Source of the DNA: Candidatus Angelobacter sp. Gp1-AA117
Lineage (GTDB): Bacteria > Acidobacteriota > Terriglobia > Terriglobales > Acidobacteriaceae
DNA length: 37,096 nucleotides
Assembly (NCBI GenBank): GCA_003223515.1
Contig: QHVI01000082.1
Coordinates: 1-37,096, forward strand
Reading direction: 5' to 3'
Each line of letters starts with the position of its first letter. Within the stretch, counting starts at the first letter, position 1. The position numbers were made by a program, and so were the translations under genes. Below the pieces are notes generated by a model. The model worked only from the letters and a program-made list of their open reading frames with translations. It did not search any database and was not told where the DNA came from. This document shows positions 14,438 through 22,690 of the stretch, in pieces.

Positions 14438-15007
14438 TCACTTGAACCAGTTGTATCCCAGCGTGAACTGCACGGTGTTCACGCCCGGGTTGGGAGTGGA
14501 GAGGCCGGCATTTGAAATGTGCTCATAGCGGGTGGTGAATGTCACCGCCCGTTTTGGTTGATGGAAAAACTGGAAACCCAACGCGGCATGGGTGAGAAAG
14601 TTGGTGGTCGAGGTTCCTGTGGGAACATCGTTGTTAGTAAACAGCACGCCGCCGCCCAGTTCCAGATACGGAATCACCCGTGCAGGCGAGGTAAAGTTCC
14701 ACTTGAGGTTTACCGGATTGAACCCTGCTCCATAAGCATTTTGCGCAGGCTGCACCACGTAATATACCGGCAGCAGGTCAGCCGACCATTCGAAATTGCC
14801 GCGCATGAAGCCGCCCAGATGATCTCCGGTAAGCACTTTGCCGAAGCGCACTCCGGCATTGAAGGTCTGCGTATCCGAGGTGCCGCCAGGGACGCTGAAG
14901 CCTCCGCCGCCCCAGATTCCGATGTCCCACGGTTTGTCATCAAGGGGTCTGGATGTCTGTGCCGCGGCCATACCGCACAGCAGTAAGAAGACGAAGGTCA
15001 GCTTCAT
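14438..15007 (-). CDS. PagL-like lipid A 3-O-deacylase (outer membrane)
   Basis: A 189-residue protein with a signal peptide (MKLTFVFLLLCGMAAAQ, about 1-17), then alternating strands of an eight-stranded beta-barrel ending in an aromatic (NWFK), as expected for an outer-membrane protein. The PagL active-site signature is present: His163 and Ser165 in RYEHISNAGLSTPNPGVN. The Glu that completes the triad in Pseudomonas PagL is not obvious; Asn177 sits at the equivalent spacing. The family removes the 3-O-acyl chain of lipid A and changes outer-membrane charge and immune recognition. Presence of this gene argues for a lipid A-containing outer membrane. The ATG at 15007 has a GGGAGAG ribosome site. 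Confidence 0.88.
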   Translation of the reverse strand: MKLTFVFLLLCGMAAAQTSRPLDDKPWDIGIWGGGGFSVPGGTSDTQTFNAGVRFGKVLTGDHLGGFMRGNFEWSADLLPVYYVVQPAQNAYGAGFNPVNLKWNFTSPARVIPYLELGGGVLFTNNDVPTGTSTTNFLTHAALGFQFFHQPKRAVTFTTRYEHISNAGLSTPNPGVNTVQFTLGYNWFK

Positions 15008-15094
15008 GATCTCTCCCGGAAATTCAGTTTTGAAATGATGGTGAAGAGAATAGCAGATCAGAGAAAATTGGTCTCAGATTTGAGGGGACAATGG

Positions 15095-15481
15095 TCAGTT
15101 TGTGCTGAATCCCGCCGCTATGCAGTTATCAGGCAGAAGAAGCACGGAATAATAGGCATACTGTCCACCCCCAATCCTGCTGAACGCTTCAACTTCTACA
15201 TCGAAGCTGCCCCAGTTGGCAATCGACAATCGGTACTCTCCCGGGGTAATAGGCCCGAAATCGAAGCTGCCATTACTATTCGTTATGGTGGTGCGTAGGT
15301 GGGTTTTGCCTGAATACAACTGCACTTCAGCAAATGCTAAACCTTTTCCAGGTTCTTGAAGGGCGGCGCCGCGTATGTCCCACTCACCAATCAAGCCACG
15401 GCGCAGATAAGGATCATCGCAGGAAAATGCGGTGAGAGACAGCAAAAGCGTCAGTAACAGCAGTTGCAAAACCCGCTTCAT
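15095..15481 (-). CDS. Small secreted carboxypeptidase-regulatory-like domain protein
   Basis: A 128-residue protein with an N-terminal secretion signal (MKRVLQLLLLTLLLSLTAFSC). Cys21 could be a lipidation site, though AFSC is a weak lipobox. The body (about 40-100) has the strand pattern LAFAEVQLYSGKTHLRTTIT-NSNGSFDFGPITPGEYRLSI, typical of the CarboxypepD_reg/CnaB-like beta-sandwich common in acidobacterial envelope proteins. It carries no enzyme motif, so a binding or structural role is likely. Its gene starts 9 bp downstream of the yebC stop on the same strand and may be co-transcribed with it. Confidence 0.75.
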   Translation of the reverse strand: MKRVLQLLLLTLLLSLTAFSCDDPYLRRGLIGEWDIRGAALQEPGKGLAFAEVQLYSGKTHLRTTITNSNGSFDFGPITPGEYRLSIANWGSFDVEVEAFSRIGGGQYAYYSVLLLPDNCIAAGFSTN

Positions 15482-15490
15482 TCGTGGAAA

Positions 15491-16240
15491 TTAGCTGGCC
15501 ACTTCCTCCAACTGCTTCTGGTCTACGTCAAAGTTGGAGTAGACGTTCTGCACGTCATCCTGATCTTCAATGGCTTCCAGCAGGCGGATCATCTGGTTGG
15601 CGGCCGCACCTTCCAGCTTGATGTAGTTCTGCGGCACCATGCCCACCTGCGAGTGGACGACCTCGATTCCGGCCTTCTTGACGGCCTCAAGCACCGCCTC
15701 ATAGGAGCCGGGAGCGGTGGTGATTTCCCAATTGTCCTGATCGTCGTGCAGATCTTCGCCGCCGTTCTCCAGCACGATATTCATGAGATCGTCTTCTTTG
15801 GCAGCGGCCTTGGGAACAATGATTTCACCCTTCTTGTGGAACATCCAGGCCACGGAGCCGGCTTCACCCAGGTTCCCGCCGTTCTTACCGAAGACGTGGC
15901 GAATTTCGCTCACGGTGCGGTTACGGTTGTCCGTCGTGACATCCACGAGCAGGGCCACACCGCCAGGACCGTAACCTTCAAAGGTAATTTCTTCATAAGT
16001 AGCGCCGGGCAACTCACCTGTACCGCGCTGGAGGGCGCGCTTGATGTTATCGGCAGGCATATTTTCAGCCTTAGCCGCAGCAATGGCGGTACGCAGGCGC
16101 GGATTGCCGTCAGGATCGCCGCCGCCGGACTTGGCAGCCATGGTGATTTCCTTGATCAGACGAGTGAAGATCTTGCCGCGCTTGGCGTCCAGCGCGCCCT
16201 TTTTGTGCTTAATTGTGGCCCATTTAGAGTGGCCAGACAT
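15491..16240 (-). CDS. yebC: YebC/PmpR-family protein
   Basis: A 249-residue protein with the invariant start MSGHSKWATIKHKKGALDAKRGK, the GGGDPDGNPRLR loop, KAENMPADNIKRAL, and the acidic central and C-terminal domains (YEEITFEGYGPGG; GMVPQNYIKLEG). The family is annotated as transcriptional regulators, and some members help ribosomes through proline-rich stretches. The start follows GCGAGG nine bases upstream; 49 further upstream codons in frame do not belong to the family. In many bacteria yebC neighbours ruvC, but not here. Confidence 0.96.
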   Translation of the reverse strand: MSGHSKWATIKHKKGALDAKRGKIFTRLIKEITMAAKSGGGDPDGNPRLRTAIAAAKAENMPADNIKRALQRGTGELPGATYEEITFEGYGPGGVALLVDVTTDNRNRTVSEIRHVFGKNGGNLGEAGSVAWMFHKKGEIIVPKAAAKEDDLMNIVLENGGEDLHDDQDNWEITTAPGSYEAVLEAVKKAGIEVVHSQVGMVPQNYIKLEGAAANQMIRLLEAIEDQDDVQNVYSNFDVDQKQLEEVAS

Positions 16241-16340
16241 GGTCGTAACCTCGCGGAGTGAACTTTGATTTGCAGCCGAAGACGCTCGGCCTGACATTAA
16301 GAAACGTATGAAAACAAAGTAGATTATAGCACGCGTTGCG

Positions 16341-16814
16341 CTACTGTTTGGGTTGCGGCGCGGGTAAATTGCGGCGTTTGAAAGCATAAATCACAGCCAG
16401 CAATGGAGGCGCCAGCAATACACCCCAGAACGGAATCATGATGCCCAGAACAATCGGCATAACCAGGGATGCCCAGAAAGGCACCTTGGCCGTGCGCTTC
16501 ATCAAGTACGGCTGCAGGAAAAAGCCATCCAAGACCATGACCACGGCAAACAGGATCAGCACATGGAAAAAGCGCATGGAATCGTCGCTGAACGCACCCA
16601 GCAACGCCGGGCCAATCACTGCGCCGACAGCGCCGAAATTGGGAATGAACTGCAGCAGCCCGGCAATGAGGGCCCACAACAGCGCCCACGGGATACCGAT
16701 GATGAGCAGGCCGATAAACCAGATACCCGCCACGCACAGCGAATCAAGACACTGCGCCACCAGCCAGTTTTTCAGGGCGGTGCCTGTGATGCGAGCGTGA
16801 GATATCCAGTCCAT
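16341..16814 (-). CDS. AI-2E family transporter, C-terminal half only
   Basis: A 157-residue membrane protein with about four hydrophobic segments. The sequence LLIIGIPWALLWALIAGLLQFIP-NFGAVGAVIG and the later KVPFWASLVMPIVLGIMIPFWGVLLAPPLLAVI are the signature second half of the AI-2E/PerM permease family (usually about 340-380 residues). The N-terminal half is absent: upstream of the start lies only short-repeat DNA, and I saw no continuation in other frames. It is therefore either a truncated remnant or a naturally short member. The reading frame is intact, so loss would be recent or the short form is functional. Substrate transport cannot be claimed for a half-length protein. Confidence 0.75.
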   Translation of the reverse strand: MDWISHARITGTALKNWLVAQCLDSLCVAGIWFIGLLIIGIPWALLWALIAGLLQFIPNFGAVGAVIGPALLGAFSDDSMRFFHVLILFAVVMVLDGFFLQPYLMKRTAKVPFWASLVMPIVLGIMIPFWGVLLAPPLLAVIYAFKRRNLPAPQPKQ

Positions 16815-16864
16815 TTAGTGTCTATTGGATGCGGCGAGGCGGCCTTCGGGACTTCGAAAAAGCC

Positions 16865-16893
16865 CAACCGCAGAGACAGAGAACGCAGAGTAA
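16865..16893 (+). repeat. CGCAGAG-type repeat copy
   Basis: CAACCGCAGAGACAGAGAACGCAGAG lies directly upstream of the truncated AI-2E gene on the opposite strand, where the missing N-terminal half would be expected. Confidence 0.65.
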
Positions 16894-16915
16894 ACAAAAG
16901 GAAAAGGTTTTGCGG

Positions 16916-16948
16916 TTTAGCTAAGAGCTAAAGGCTAAGAGCTAACTA
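16916..16948. repeat. TTAGCTAAGAGCTAAAGGC repeat array
   Basis: Tandem variants of AAGAGCTAA and AAGGCTAA, the same family as 14270-14302 and 18470-18501, ahead of the purQ promoter. Confidence 0.7.
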
Positions 16949-17012
16949 AAGGGCTTGTAAGGCATCTGAATCCCATTCTCCGCATTCATGCTGTCTTCAC
17001 ACGCGTGACTGC

Positions 17013-17025
17013 TAAAATGACAATA
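17013..17025 (+). promoter_or_regulatory. purQ -10 box at leaderless distance
   Basis: TAAAAT (17013-17018) is followed by six bases and the purQ ATG, placing transcription initiation at the start codon. No good -35 box or Shine-Dalgarno sequence is seen. Confidence 0.45.
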
Positions 17026-17723
17026 TGCGATTCGGCGTCATCATCTTCCCTGGCTCTAACTGCGACTATGACAGCTATCATGCAGCCGTCACTGTTACCG
17101 GTCAGCAGGCCGCGTTTCTGTGGCACGAGTCGCACGACCTGCAGAACTGTGACGCCATTATTGTGCCCGGCGGTTTCGCCTATGGCGATTACCTGCGCAC
17201 CGGCGCCATCGCCCGCTTTGCGCCCATCATGCAGGAGGTAGGAAAGTTTGCCGCCTCCGGGGGCCTGGTCATCGGCATCTGCAACGGTTTCCAGATTCTG
17301 TGCGAGGCTGGATTGCTTCCCGGCGCGCTCATGCGCAATGCCGGGTTGAAATACATCTGCAAGCAGGTCTTCCTGCGCGTGGAAAATACCGGAACGCCAT
17401 TCACCAATGCCTGCCATCAAGGCGAGGTGCTGCAGATTCCTGTTGGCCACATGGAAGGCAATTATTATTGCGATGCGCAGACGCTTGAAACCTTGAAGAA
17501 GCAAGACCGCATTGTCTTCCGCTACTCCACTCCTGAGGGCCAGATCACGCGCGAAGCCAATCCTAATGGATCACTTGAGAACATTGCCGGTATCTGCAAT
17601 GAAGGACGCAATGTTCTAGGCATGATGCCTCATCCGGATCGTTGCAGTGAGTTGCTGCTCGGATCGGCGGATGGAGCGAAGATTTTCAAGTCGATGGCAG
17701 CAGCTCTGGCCCCAACGCGCTAA
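17025..17723 (+). CDS. purQ: Phosphoribosylformylglycinamidine synthase, glutaminase subunit
   Basis: A 232-residue class I glutamine amidotransferase that supplies ammonia to PurL in purine synthesis (FGAR to FGAM). The opening [16 protein letters not shown], the loop [17 protein letters not shown], nucleophile Cys86 in GICNGFQ, and the His in MMPHPDR with the following Glu complete the triad. Length is normal for the separate bacterial subunit. purL and purS are not in this window. The start has no Shine-Dalgarno but a -10-like box six bases upstream. After the stop there are two hairpins (17771-17820) that may end the transcript. Confidence 0.96.
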   Translation: MRFGVIIFPGSNCDYDSYHAAVTVTGQQAAFLWHESHDLQNCDAIIVPGGFAYGDYLRTGAIARFAPIMQEVGKFAASGGLVIGICNGFQILCEAGLLPGALMRNAGLKYICKQVFLRVENTGTPFTNACHQGEVLQIPVGHMEGNYYCDAQTLETLKKQDRIVFRYSTPEGQITREANPNGSLENIAGICNEGRNVLGMMPHPDRCSELLLGSADGAKIFKSMAAALAPTR

Positions 17724-17770
17724 ACATGTCGCCGCTTCGCGGGCTCACCCCTTCTATGCCTATATTTCAC

Positions 17771-17820
17771 CCCACAGCTTGCGTTGTGGGCTGCACAAGA
17801 ATCGCGTCGGCTTCGCCGAC
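17771..17820 (+). terminator. Two tandem hairpins after purQ
   Basis: CCCACA (17771-17776) pairs with TGTGGG (17785-17790). GTCGGC (17806-17811) pairs with GCCGAC (17815-17820) around TTC. There is no T-tract, so a terminator or mRNA-stabilising role is inferred from position only. Confidence 0.4.
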
Positions 17821-17829
17821 TTGATAACC

Positions 17830-17862
17830 CATTTCCCGATCTCCCGATGACCCGATCATCCC
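17830..17862 (+). repeat. CCCGATGACCCGATCATCC repeat
   Basis: Degenerate tandem units of TCCCGATG/ACCCGATC between purQ and the BON lipoprotein gene. A distinct short-repeat family with a single copy in this window. Confidence 0.6.
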
Positions 17863-17933
17863 AGCCCTCCTGCGTGAGCAGAAGCGCATCAAAACTCTTA
17901 GCCCCTGGTAAATCGATGGGAGGACTCTTGCGT

Positions 17934-18470
17934 ATGAAACGAATCTTAGCAGTTGCAGGATCGCTTTTACTGGCTTTGAGCATTGGCTGTACTGAGCACC
18001 GGGCTAACACCCCGGATGTCAAAGACCAGGTCTCGAAGTCTCTGGATAATGCCGGATACAAGGACGTGAAGGTGGACGTAGACAAGGACAAGCAGCTTGT
18101 CACGCTTAAGGGCGACGTAAAGAGCCAGGAAGAAAAAGACCAGGCCGAGCAGCTCGCCAAGAGTTCGGCTAACGGGTTCGTAGTCTCCAACGAGATCGGC
18201 GTCCGTCCGGAGGGCGTTGAGAACGATGCCCGCAAGATCGACTCGAATGTAGATGCGTCGATTGAAAAAGACTTTAAAGCAGTGATCATCGCCAACCGGC
18301 TGGAGAGCCAGCACATCCGCTACGATGCGAAGAACGGCGTGCTCACGCTTAAAGGCAAAGTAGATAACATGGGCGCTCGCGATAACTTCGAAAAGCTGGC
18401 CGCCAGTGTTCCTCATGTAACCCAGGTCGTGAATGAGCTGGATGTGAAGGGCGGGAAGCATGCAAAATAG
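17934..18470 (+). CDS. Double-BON-domain periplasmic lipoprotein
   Basis: A 178-residue protein. A signal peptide (MKRILAVAGSLLLALSIGC) ends at Cys19, a plausible lipidation site. Two BON domains follow (about 28-90 and 102-170), each with the pattern of an amphipathic helix and two strands ending in G-x-V or LKG (VTLKGDV, LTLKGKV). BON domains (OsmY, Kon/YgaU) bind membranes or phospholipids and are often induced under osmotic or envelope stress. The start is chosen at ATG 17934 with GGGAGG ten bases upstream; 50 further in-frame upstream codons are repeat-derived. A strong terminator follows at 18559-18588. Confidence 0.88.
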   Translation: MKRILAVAGSLLLALSIGCTEHRANTPDVKDQVSKSLDNAGYKDVKVDVDKDKQLVTLKGDVKSQEEKDQAEQLAKSSANGFVVSNEIGVRPEGVENDARKIDSNVDASIEKDFKAVIIANRLESQHIRYDAKNGVLTLKGKVDNMGARDNFEKLAASVPHVTQVVNELDVKGGKHAK

Positions 18471-18501
18471 CTTCTAGCTATTAGCTGCTAGCCTCCAGCT
18501 T
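18470..18501. repeat. CTAGCTATTAGCTGCTAGCC repeat array
   Basis: Tandem variants of TAGCTATTAGC begin at the last base of the BON gene stop codon; same family as 14270-14302 and 16916-16948. Confidence 0.7.
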
Positions 18502-18558
18502 TGTCTCGTCAAGGATGTTGATGGCAAAGCCGAGCAGCTCATAGAAGGAAATATTCAA

Positions 18559-18588
18559 ATAGGGACGGCTCACGCCGTCCCTATTTTT
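18559..18588 (+). terminator. Intrinsic terminator after the BON lipoprotein
   Basis: ATAGGGACGGC (18559-18569) pairs with GCCGTCCCTAT (18574-18584) around TCAC, an 11-bp perfect stem, followed by TTTTT on the plus strand. Confidence 0.85.
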
Positions 18589-18782
18589 GCTCAGACGGAA
18601 ACTGTCTGCCCCTTCCGTAAATGCGGCGCTTCAGTTTGGTGAAGATTAAATTCCTTGAGAATGCTGTCTTGCTTCATGTATCTTCACTCCAATCCCCCTG
18701 GCTCATCATTATGATTAAAGGAATCAGCGCATCTCTGATTCCTACAGCAAAAGACATATGAACCGAAACACAAGGAGCAGTG

Positions 18783-21452
18783 ATGGCGAAACTGTTTGAG
18801 TGGCTGCGTACCAGGAGTGAGCGTCTGGACGATTACTTGCGGTTTCGCGACTTTTATGCGCACCGTACGGCGGGTGGACGGTTAGACCGCTGGCTGAAGA
18901 TTAACCGTCATACTTTGCCGGCGCTGGTACTTCCCTGTCTGATCTGCGCGCTAATCGTGCTTGCTTCGCCATCGCTGGAACGCACGCTCATCGCAATTGG
19001 CTGCGCCATCGTTGTTGGGCTCGTAACTGCCATATTCATGCGTCACTCGGCGCGAAGAAACTGGCCCATACCGGTTGATTTAGTTTTCCAATGCGCCATG
19101 GTTCTGCTGGTCGCCGGCATCGTATGGATCTCACATAACAATGAATATCAGGACCAGCATCTGTACCGGCATGTCTTCGTCGTGGTTACGGTGCTGCTGG
19201 CGATTGCACTGCTGGTGGGAGCTATTCTGGCGCACTTCATGTTTCGCCGAATGCATGCAAAAAGCCGCTACGGTGACGGCCTGCAAAACAGGTATCGCGA
19301 CTATCTCAGGGCCACTGAATTGTTTGCCTCACGAGGGCCCGCACCTGAGGTCACAAGCGGAACAATTCTCACCTCGTTAATCATGACAGCGTTTCGAGCG
19401 CCGCTGGCACTGCTGACTATTCCTGCGATTGTGGCGCTGGTCTCCCCAACAGCATTCGTCTGGCACGCATTCATCGTGGCGCTGGCAATCTGTTTCGCAG
19501 GCCTGTTTCTCGCGGGCCTCAACGAACGTTTTGGGGCCATGTGGACTCTGATGCAGGCAGTGTTCTTCAAAGGCGGCGCCTTGATCGTGTCAATGATTGT
19601 TATTGTGCTGGGACTTGCTCGTTTGGCCGGCAACACTTACGTCACACCAGTTTTTGATACCGCCGCATGGTGGACATTGGGCATCACCCTCGGTTTCGTC
19701 TATGTCCTTTCATGGTGGTACGACTATTGGTCAAATCGCCTGCTCACGGATCAAATCATGGCACTGCTGGAGCCTGAGGCCGCTGGGAGAGCGTTCATTC
19801 CCTACAATATCGTTCGCTGTAAAGTGGCAACCAGTGTGCCTGCGGATGGGCGCGTGCTTCAGGTACATGGGGCGGGAAGATTCCTGGCTTTCAGCGAAGG
19901 ACCTATCTTCCAGGCACACACCATGAGCAGCCTCATTGATCTGGTCACTGAATCCGGCGCTCCCGGTGGCAAGGCAGTGCCTACCGCGGCACAGGTGAAA
20001 AGCCGCATCCTTAACTTCCATACTGTGCTGGCGATCATATTTGTCGGCCTGCTGTGGGCGGAAGCCTACCACCTGAATCAAGGAAAGCAGAACGCGGAGG
20101 TCTCTGTTCAACACAGCGACAAAGGTCTCTCTGTAGAGGGTTTGTTGTTCGACACCCAGAGAAATCCTGACGACCGCACTTTGATCATTGTCGCAGCCTC
20201 CGGTGGCGGCACGCGCGCTGCCCTGTATACAGCCTCAGTGCTCGAAGGCATTGCCAGCATGGGCAAAGCCAAAGATATCGTGTTATTAAGCGGTGTTTCC
20301 GGAGGCGGCGCGGCAGAAGCCTATTTTGCCGCAAATCGCGAAGAGCTTACGTCTTCCAATAAGGACGAGCGCGAAGCAGCGTGGAAGCGCTATTTCGAAA
20401 TGATGAAGCAGCCTTACATTCGGGATGTGCTCGACCGCGCTACCGAATGGCGCATGGCAGGCCCGGGACGTCTTGGCCAACTTCTGGCAAGCAGTTTTGA
20501 GCGGCACTGGGAGTTGAAAAACCGCAGCAAACTTTCAGAGATTTGCGATGTAGGGTTGATTTTCAATACATCATTAGCCGGCCATGTCCGGCGTCCTGTA
20601 AATGCTGAGCCAGGCAACTTTGCTGACGTTGAACCCTCATTTCGGCCCCAAACGAAATCCACGCTTGCAGGTGGCCGTCTGGTCCTGACGAATTTGAAGT
20701 TATCCGAGCTGACGGCCAAACCGCTGGAACCTCAGGATGAGAACAGCCGTGTAGACAACCTGCCCATTATTATTCGCAGCGACGATCTCCGCCTGGAATA
20801 TGCGGCCGCGCTCAATGCTAATTTTCCGCCCGTGTTCTCCAACGCGGCCATTGATGTCGATGACAACATCCGCTACTGGGTGACGGATGGCGGTGCCGTG
20901 GACAATCGCGGTATGGAAGTGATGCTTCTCGCTTTGCGGCAGGCTCTGAAGAATGAAAAAACGGCCAGCCTTCCCAGATTGCTGATCGTGGTCGCCGATG
21001 CCTCTGCGCTTTCAGACAAATACAGCCAGAACCGGGGTGTTTCAAGTCTGGCGGGAGCGGGCGCTCATTTTGCCAGCCATCTGGATGCCGAGGTATTTTC
21101 CGAGATCGAGAATCTTTATAAGGAACACAGTGAGCGGCTGCGGTTTGCATATGTCATGATGCCTGACCGCCTGCGGGAATCCGGAAGCTTTGGGACCCAG
21201 TGGATGCTGCAAAGCTGGATTCGAGTCCGTGAGGGAGATGACTCTGATTCTCATTCTGTAACTATCAAAGGCGAGGAGATGATCGACGTACTGAGGGCGT
21301 TACATACCTCCAGTTTAGATAAAGGTCTGCATCCTAAACCCTGCCGGGTACTCAACTGGAGCCGGGCAGACAAGAAACACCAGGAGGAATGGAAGAAGGT
21401 CCGGCAAGCGTTAGGAGGCGCTGATGCCGAACCCACTTGCAGTCAAAATTGA
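18783..21452 (+). CDS. Patatin-like phospholipase with multi-span membrane domain
   Basis: An 889-residue protein. Residues about 40-315 contain roughly eight hydrophobic membrane segments and one more lies near 410. The C-terminal half (about 455-870) is a patatin-like acyl hydrolase: oxyanion glycines ASGGGTRAA (Gly474-476), nucleophile Ser506 in GVSGGG, and catalytic Asp702 in VTDGGAVDNRG. This dyad cleaves acyl esters of phospholipids or related lipids. Start ATG 18783 is preferred over the GTG one codon earlier because AAGGAG sits five bases ahead of it. A hairpin (18720-18742) precedes it. It stands alone, convergent with a dehydrogenase gene 11 bp away. Membrane anchoring of a patatin domain suggests action on the cell's own membrane lipids; it could be turnover or toxicity. 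Confidence 0.9.
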   Translation: MAKLFEWLRTRSERLDDYLRFRDFYAHRTAGGRLDRWLKINRHTLPALVLPCLICALIVLASPSLERTLIAIGCAIVVGLVTAIFMRHSARRNWPIPVDLVFQCAMVLLVAGIVWISHNNEYQDQHLYRHVFVVVTVLLAIALLVGAILAHFMFRRMHAKSRYGDGLQNRYRDYLRATELFASRGPAPEVTSGTILTSLIMTAFRAPLALLTIPAIVALVSPTAFVWHAFIVALAICFAGLFLAGLNERFGAMWTLMQAVFFKGGALIVSMIVIVLGLARLAGNTYVTPVFDTAAWWTLGITLGFVYVLSWWYDYWSNRLLTDQIMALLEPEAAGRAFIPYNIVRCKVATSVPADGRVLQVHGAGRFLAFSEGPIFQAHTMSSLIDLVTESGAPGGKAVPTAAQVKSRILNFHTVLAIIFVGLLWAEAYHLNQGKQNAEVSVQHSDKGLSVEGLLFDTQRNPDDRTLIIVAASGGGTRAALYTASVLEGIASMGKAKDIVLLSGVSGGGAAEAYFAANREELTSSNKDEREAAWKRYFEMMKQPYIRDVLDRATEWRMAGPGRLGQLLASSFERHWELKNRSKLSEICDVGLIFNTSLAGHVRRPVNAEPGNFADVEPSFRPQTKSTLAGGRLVLTNLKLSELTAKPLEPQDENSRVDNLPIIIRSDDLRLEYAAALNANFPPVFSNAAIDVDDNIRYWVTDGGAVDNRGMEVMLLALRQALKNEKTASLPRLLIVVADASALSDKYSQNRGVSSLAGAGAHFASHLDAEVFSEIENLYKEHSERLRFAYVMMPDRLRESGSFGTQWMLQSWIRVREGDDSDSHSVTIKGEEMIDVLRALHTSSLDKGLHPKPCRVLNWSRADKKHQEEWKKVRQALGGADAEPTCSQN

Positions 21453-21463
21453 ACTGCAGCCGC

Positions 21464-22579
21464 TCAGGACTTGAATGCTTCTTTATTCACCACATACGGC
21501 ATCCGGGTTACATCCCCGCCATAGTTCTTCTCCAGCACGTCAATCAGACCCTGAACGCAGCGTCCAGCCATGCCTTTGTTTGGATCGACGGAAAGGCGGG
21601 TGATGCGGGCGCCGCTGGCAAAATGATGAAAGAGACGGCAGCGATCTTCGATTTCCGGATCGCGCAAAGGTGAATCTGACGGCAAGGGCTCTTTTTCGAA
21701 TACATCGAGCGCAGCCCCGGCAATCCACTTCTCTTTGAGCGCTTTGTAGAGCGCGGCCTCACTCACGACCGGCCCGCGCGAGCTGTTGATCAGATAAGAG
21801 TCTTTGCGCATCAGCTTCAACGTCTTTTCATTGATGAGGTGATGCGTCGGCGCTCCGTTCTCGCCTTCTTTAATCAGCGGCACATGCAGGGTCACGTAGT
21901 CAGCCTGCGACAGCGCCTCTTCCAGCGTCACATATTTGATCCGTGTTTTTTCCTGCTGCAAGCCTGTTCTGTGGCGCAGATCCATCAACTCCTGAATAGC
22001 GGCAACGAATTTATTGTCCTGGTAGACCGGGTCATAGCACAGGATGTTCATGTCGAAGCCGGAGCATTTTTTGATCATCGCCTGGCCAATGCGTCCGGTG
22101 CCGATCACGGCAATGGTTTTGCCGCTGATTTCGTCACCGAGAAACGGCAGGAATGGATGCCACGATCCCCATTGGTTCTCGCGCACCATCTTTTCGCTGT
22201 CCCAGAGGCGGCGCGCAACCGCTCCCATCATGAAGAAAGCAAACTCGGCGGTGGCATCAGTGAGTACTTCAGCCGTATTCGTAAATGGAATCCTGCAGCG
22301 GTTGGCGTCGGCGCGATTGATATTGTCAAAACCCACGGCAATCTGGGCGACTACTTTCAGGGTATTTTTTCCCGCTTCGAAGACCTCACCATCAATGGGG
22401 TCGCGCAGCGTAGTAATCAGGCCGTCAATGCCGCTGCGCACTTTTTCGACAATTACGCTCTTGGGCGGAGCCTCAGGGCCAGAATAAACCTCAAGTTCAT
22501 ATCCTTTGTCACGCAGGCGGTTCAAAGCAGGGTCACCGATATGACAGGTGGCATAGATGCGGAATTTCTTATCGCTCAT
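21464..22579 (-). CDS. D-isomer-specific 2-hydroxyacid dehydrogenase
   Basis: A 371-residue NAD(P)-dependent oxidoreductase. The Rossmann motif VIGTGRIG (158-165), Arg268 in NSSRGPVV, Glu297 in FEKEPL and a His at 318 or 319 fit the catalytic set. Family members reduce glyoxylate, hydroxypyruvate or other 2-oxo acids. An insert of about 25 residues after the cofactor strand (PVYQDNKFVAAIQELMDLRH) and a longer C-terminus make it larger than a typical GyaR. The usual PHIGSAT around the His is replaced by FHHFASGARIT, so substrate preference is uncertain. No Shine-Dalgarno; TATCAT lies about eight bases ahead of the ATG. Divergent from the papain-like gene across an inverted-repeat region. Confidence 0.9.
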   Translation of the reverse strand: MSDKKFRIYATCHIGDPALNRLRDKGYELEVYSGPEAPPKSVIVEKVRSGIDGLITTLRDPIDGEVFEAGKNTLKVVAQIAVGFDNINRADANRCRIPFTNTAEVLTDATAEFAFFMMGAVARRLWDSEKMVRENQWGSWHPFLPFLGDEISGKTIAVIGTGRIGQAMIKKCSGFDMNILCYDPVYQDNKFVAAIQELMDLRHRTGLQQEKTRIKYVTLEEALSQADYVTLHVPLIKEGENGAPTHHLINEKTLKLMRKDSYLINSSRGPVVSEAALYKALKEKWIAGAALDVFEKEPLPSDSPLRDPEIEDRCRLFHHFASGARITRLSVDPNKGMAGRCVQGLIDVLEKNYGGDVTRMPYVVNKEAFKS

Positions 22580-22617
22580 CAGTGACCATGATAATCAAAA
22601 CCGCAGGCAGCTACCAC

Positions 22618-22688
22618 GTAGCCGTCGGATCAATGCACAGGCAGAAAATAAGACGCTTTTCTGCCTGATTAGGGCTACACTTGATCCG
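22618..22688. promoter_or_regulatory. Inverted-repeat cluster in a divergent promoter region
   Basis: CAGGCAGAAAA (22638-22648) and TTTTCTGCCTG (22657-22667) form a perfect 11-bp inverted repeat with an 8-nt spacer. Further out, CGGATCAA (22626-22633) mirrors TTGATCCG (22681-22688) and GTAGCC (22618-22623) mirrors GGCTAC (22673-22678), but their order is swapped between the two sides. It lies between the divergent dehydrogenase and papain-like genes and may be an operator or a small mobile repeat remnant. Confidence 0.6.
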
Positions 22689-22690
22689 CT

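Noticed and set aside
15464-16261. A 265-codon plus-strand frame opposite yebC
   Set aside because: It mirrors the well-conserved YebC coding sequence and shows no independent family features.
21839-22585. A 248-codon plus-strand frame opposite the D-2-hydroxyacid dehydrogenase
   Set aside because: The minus strand carries the Rossmann and catalytic motifs; the plus frame is a shadow.
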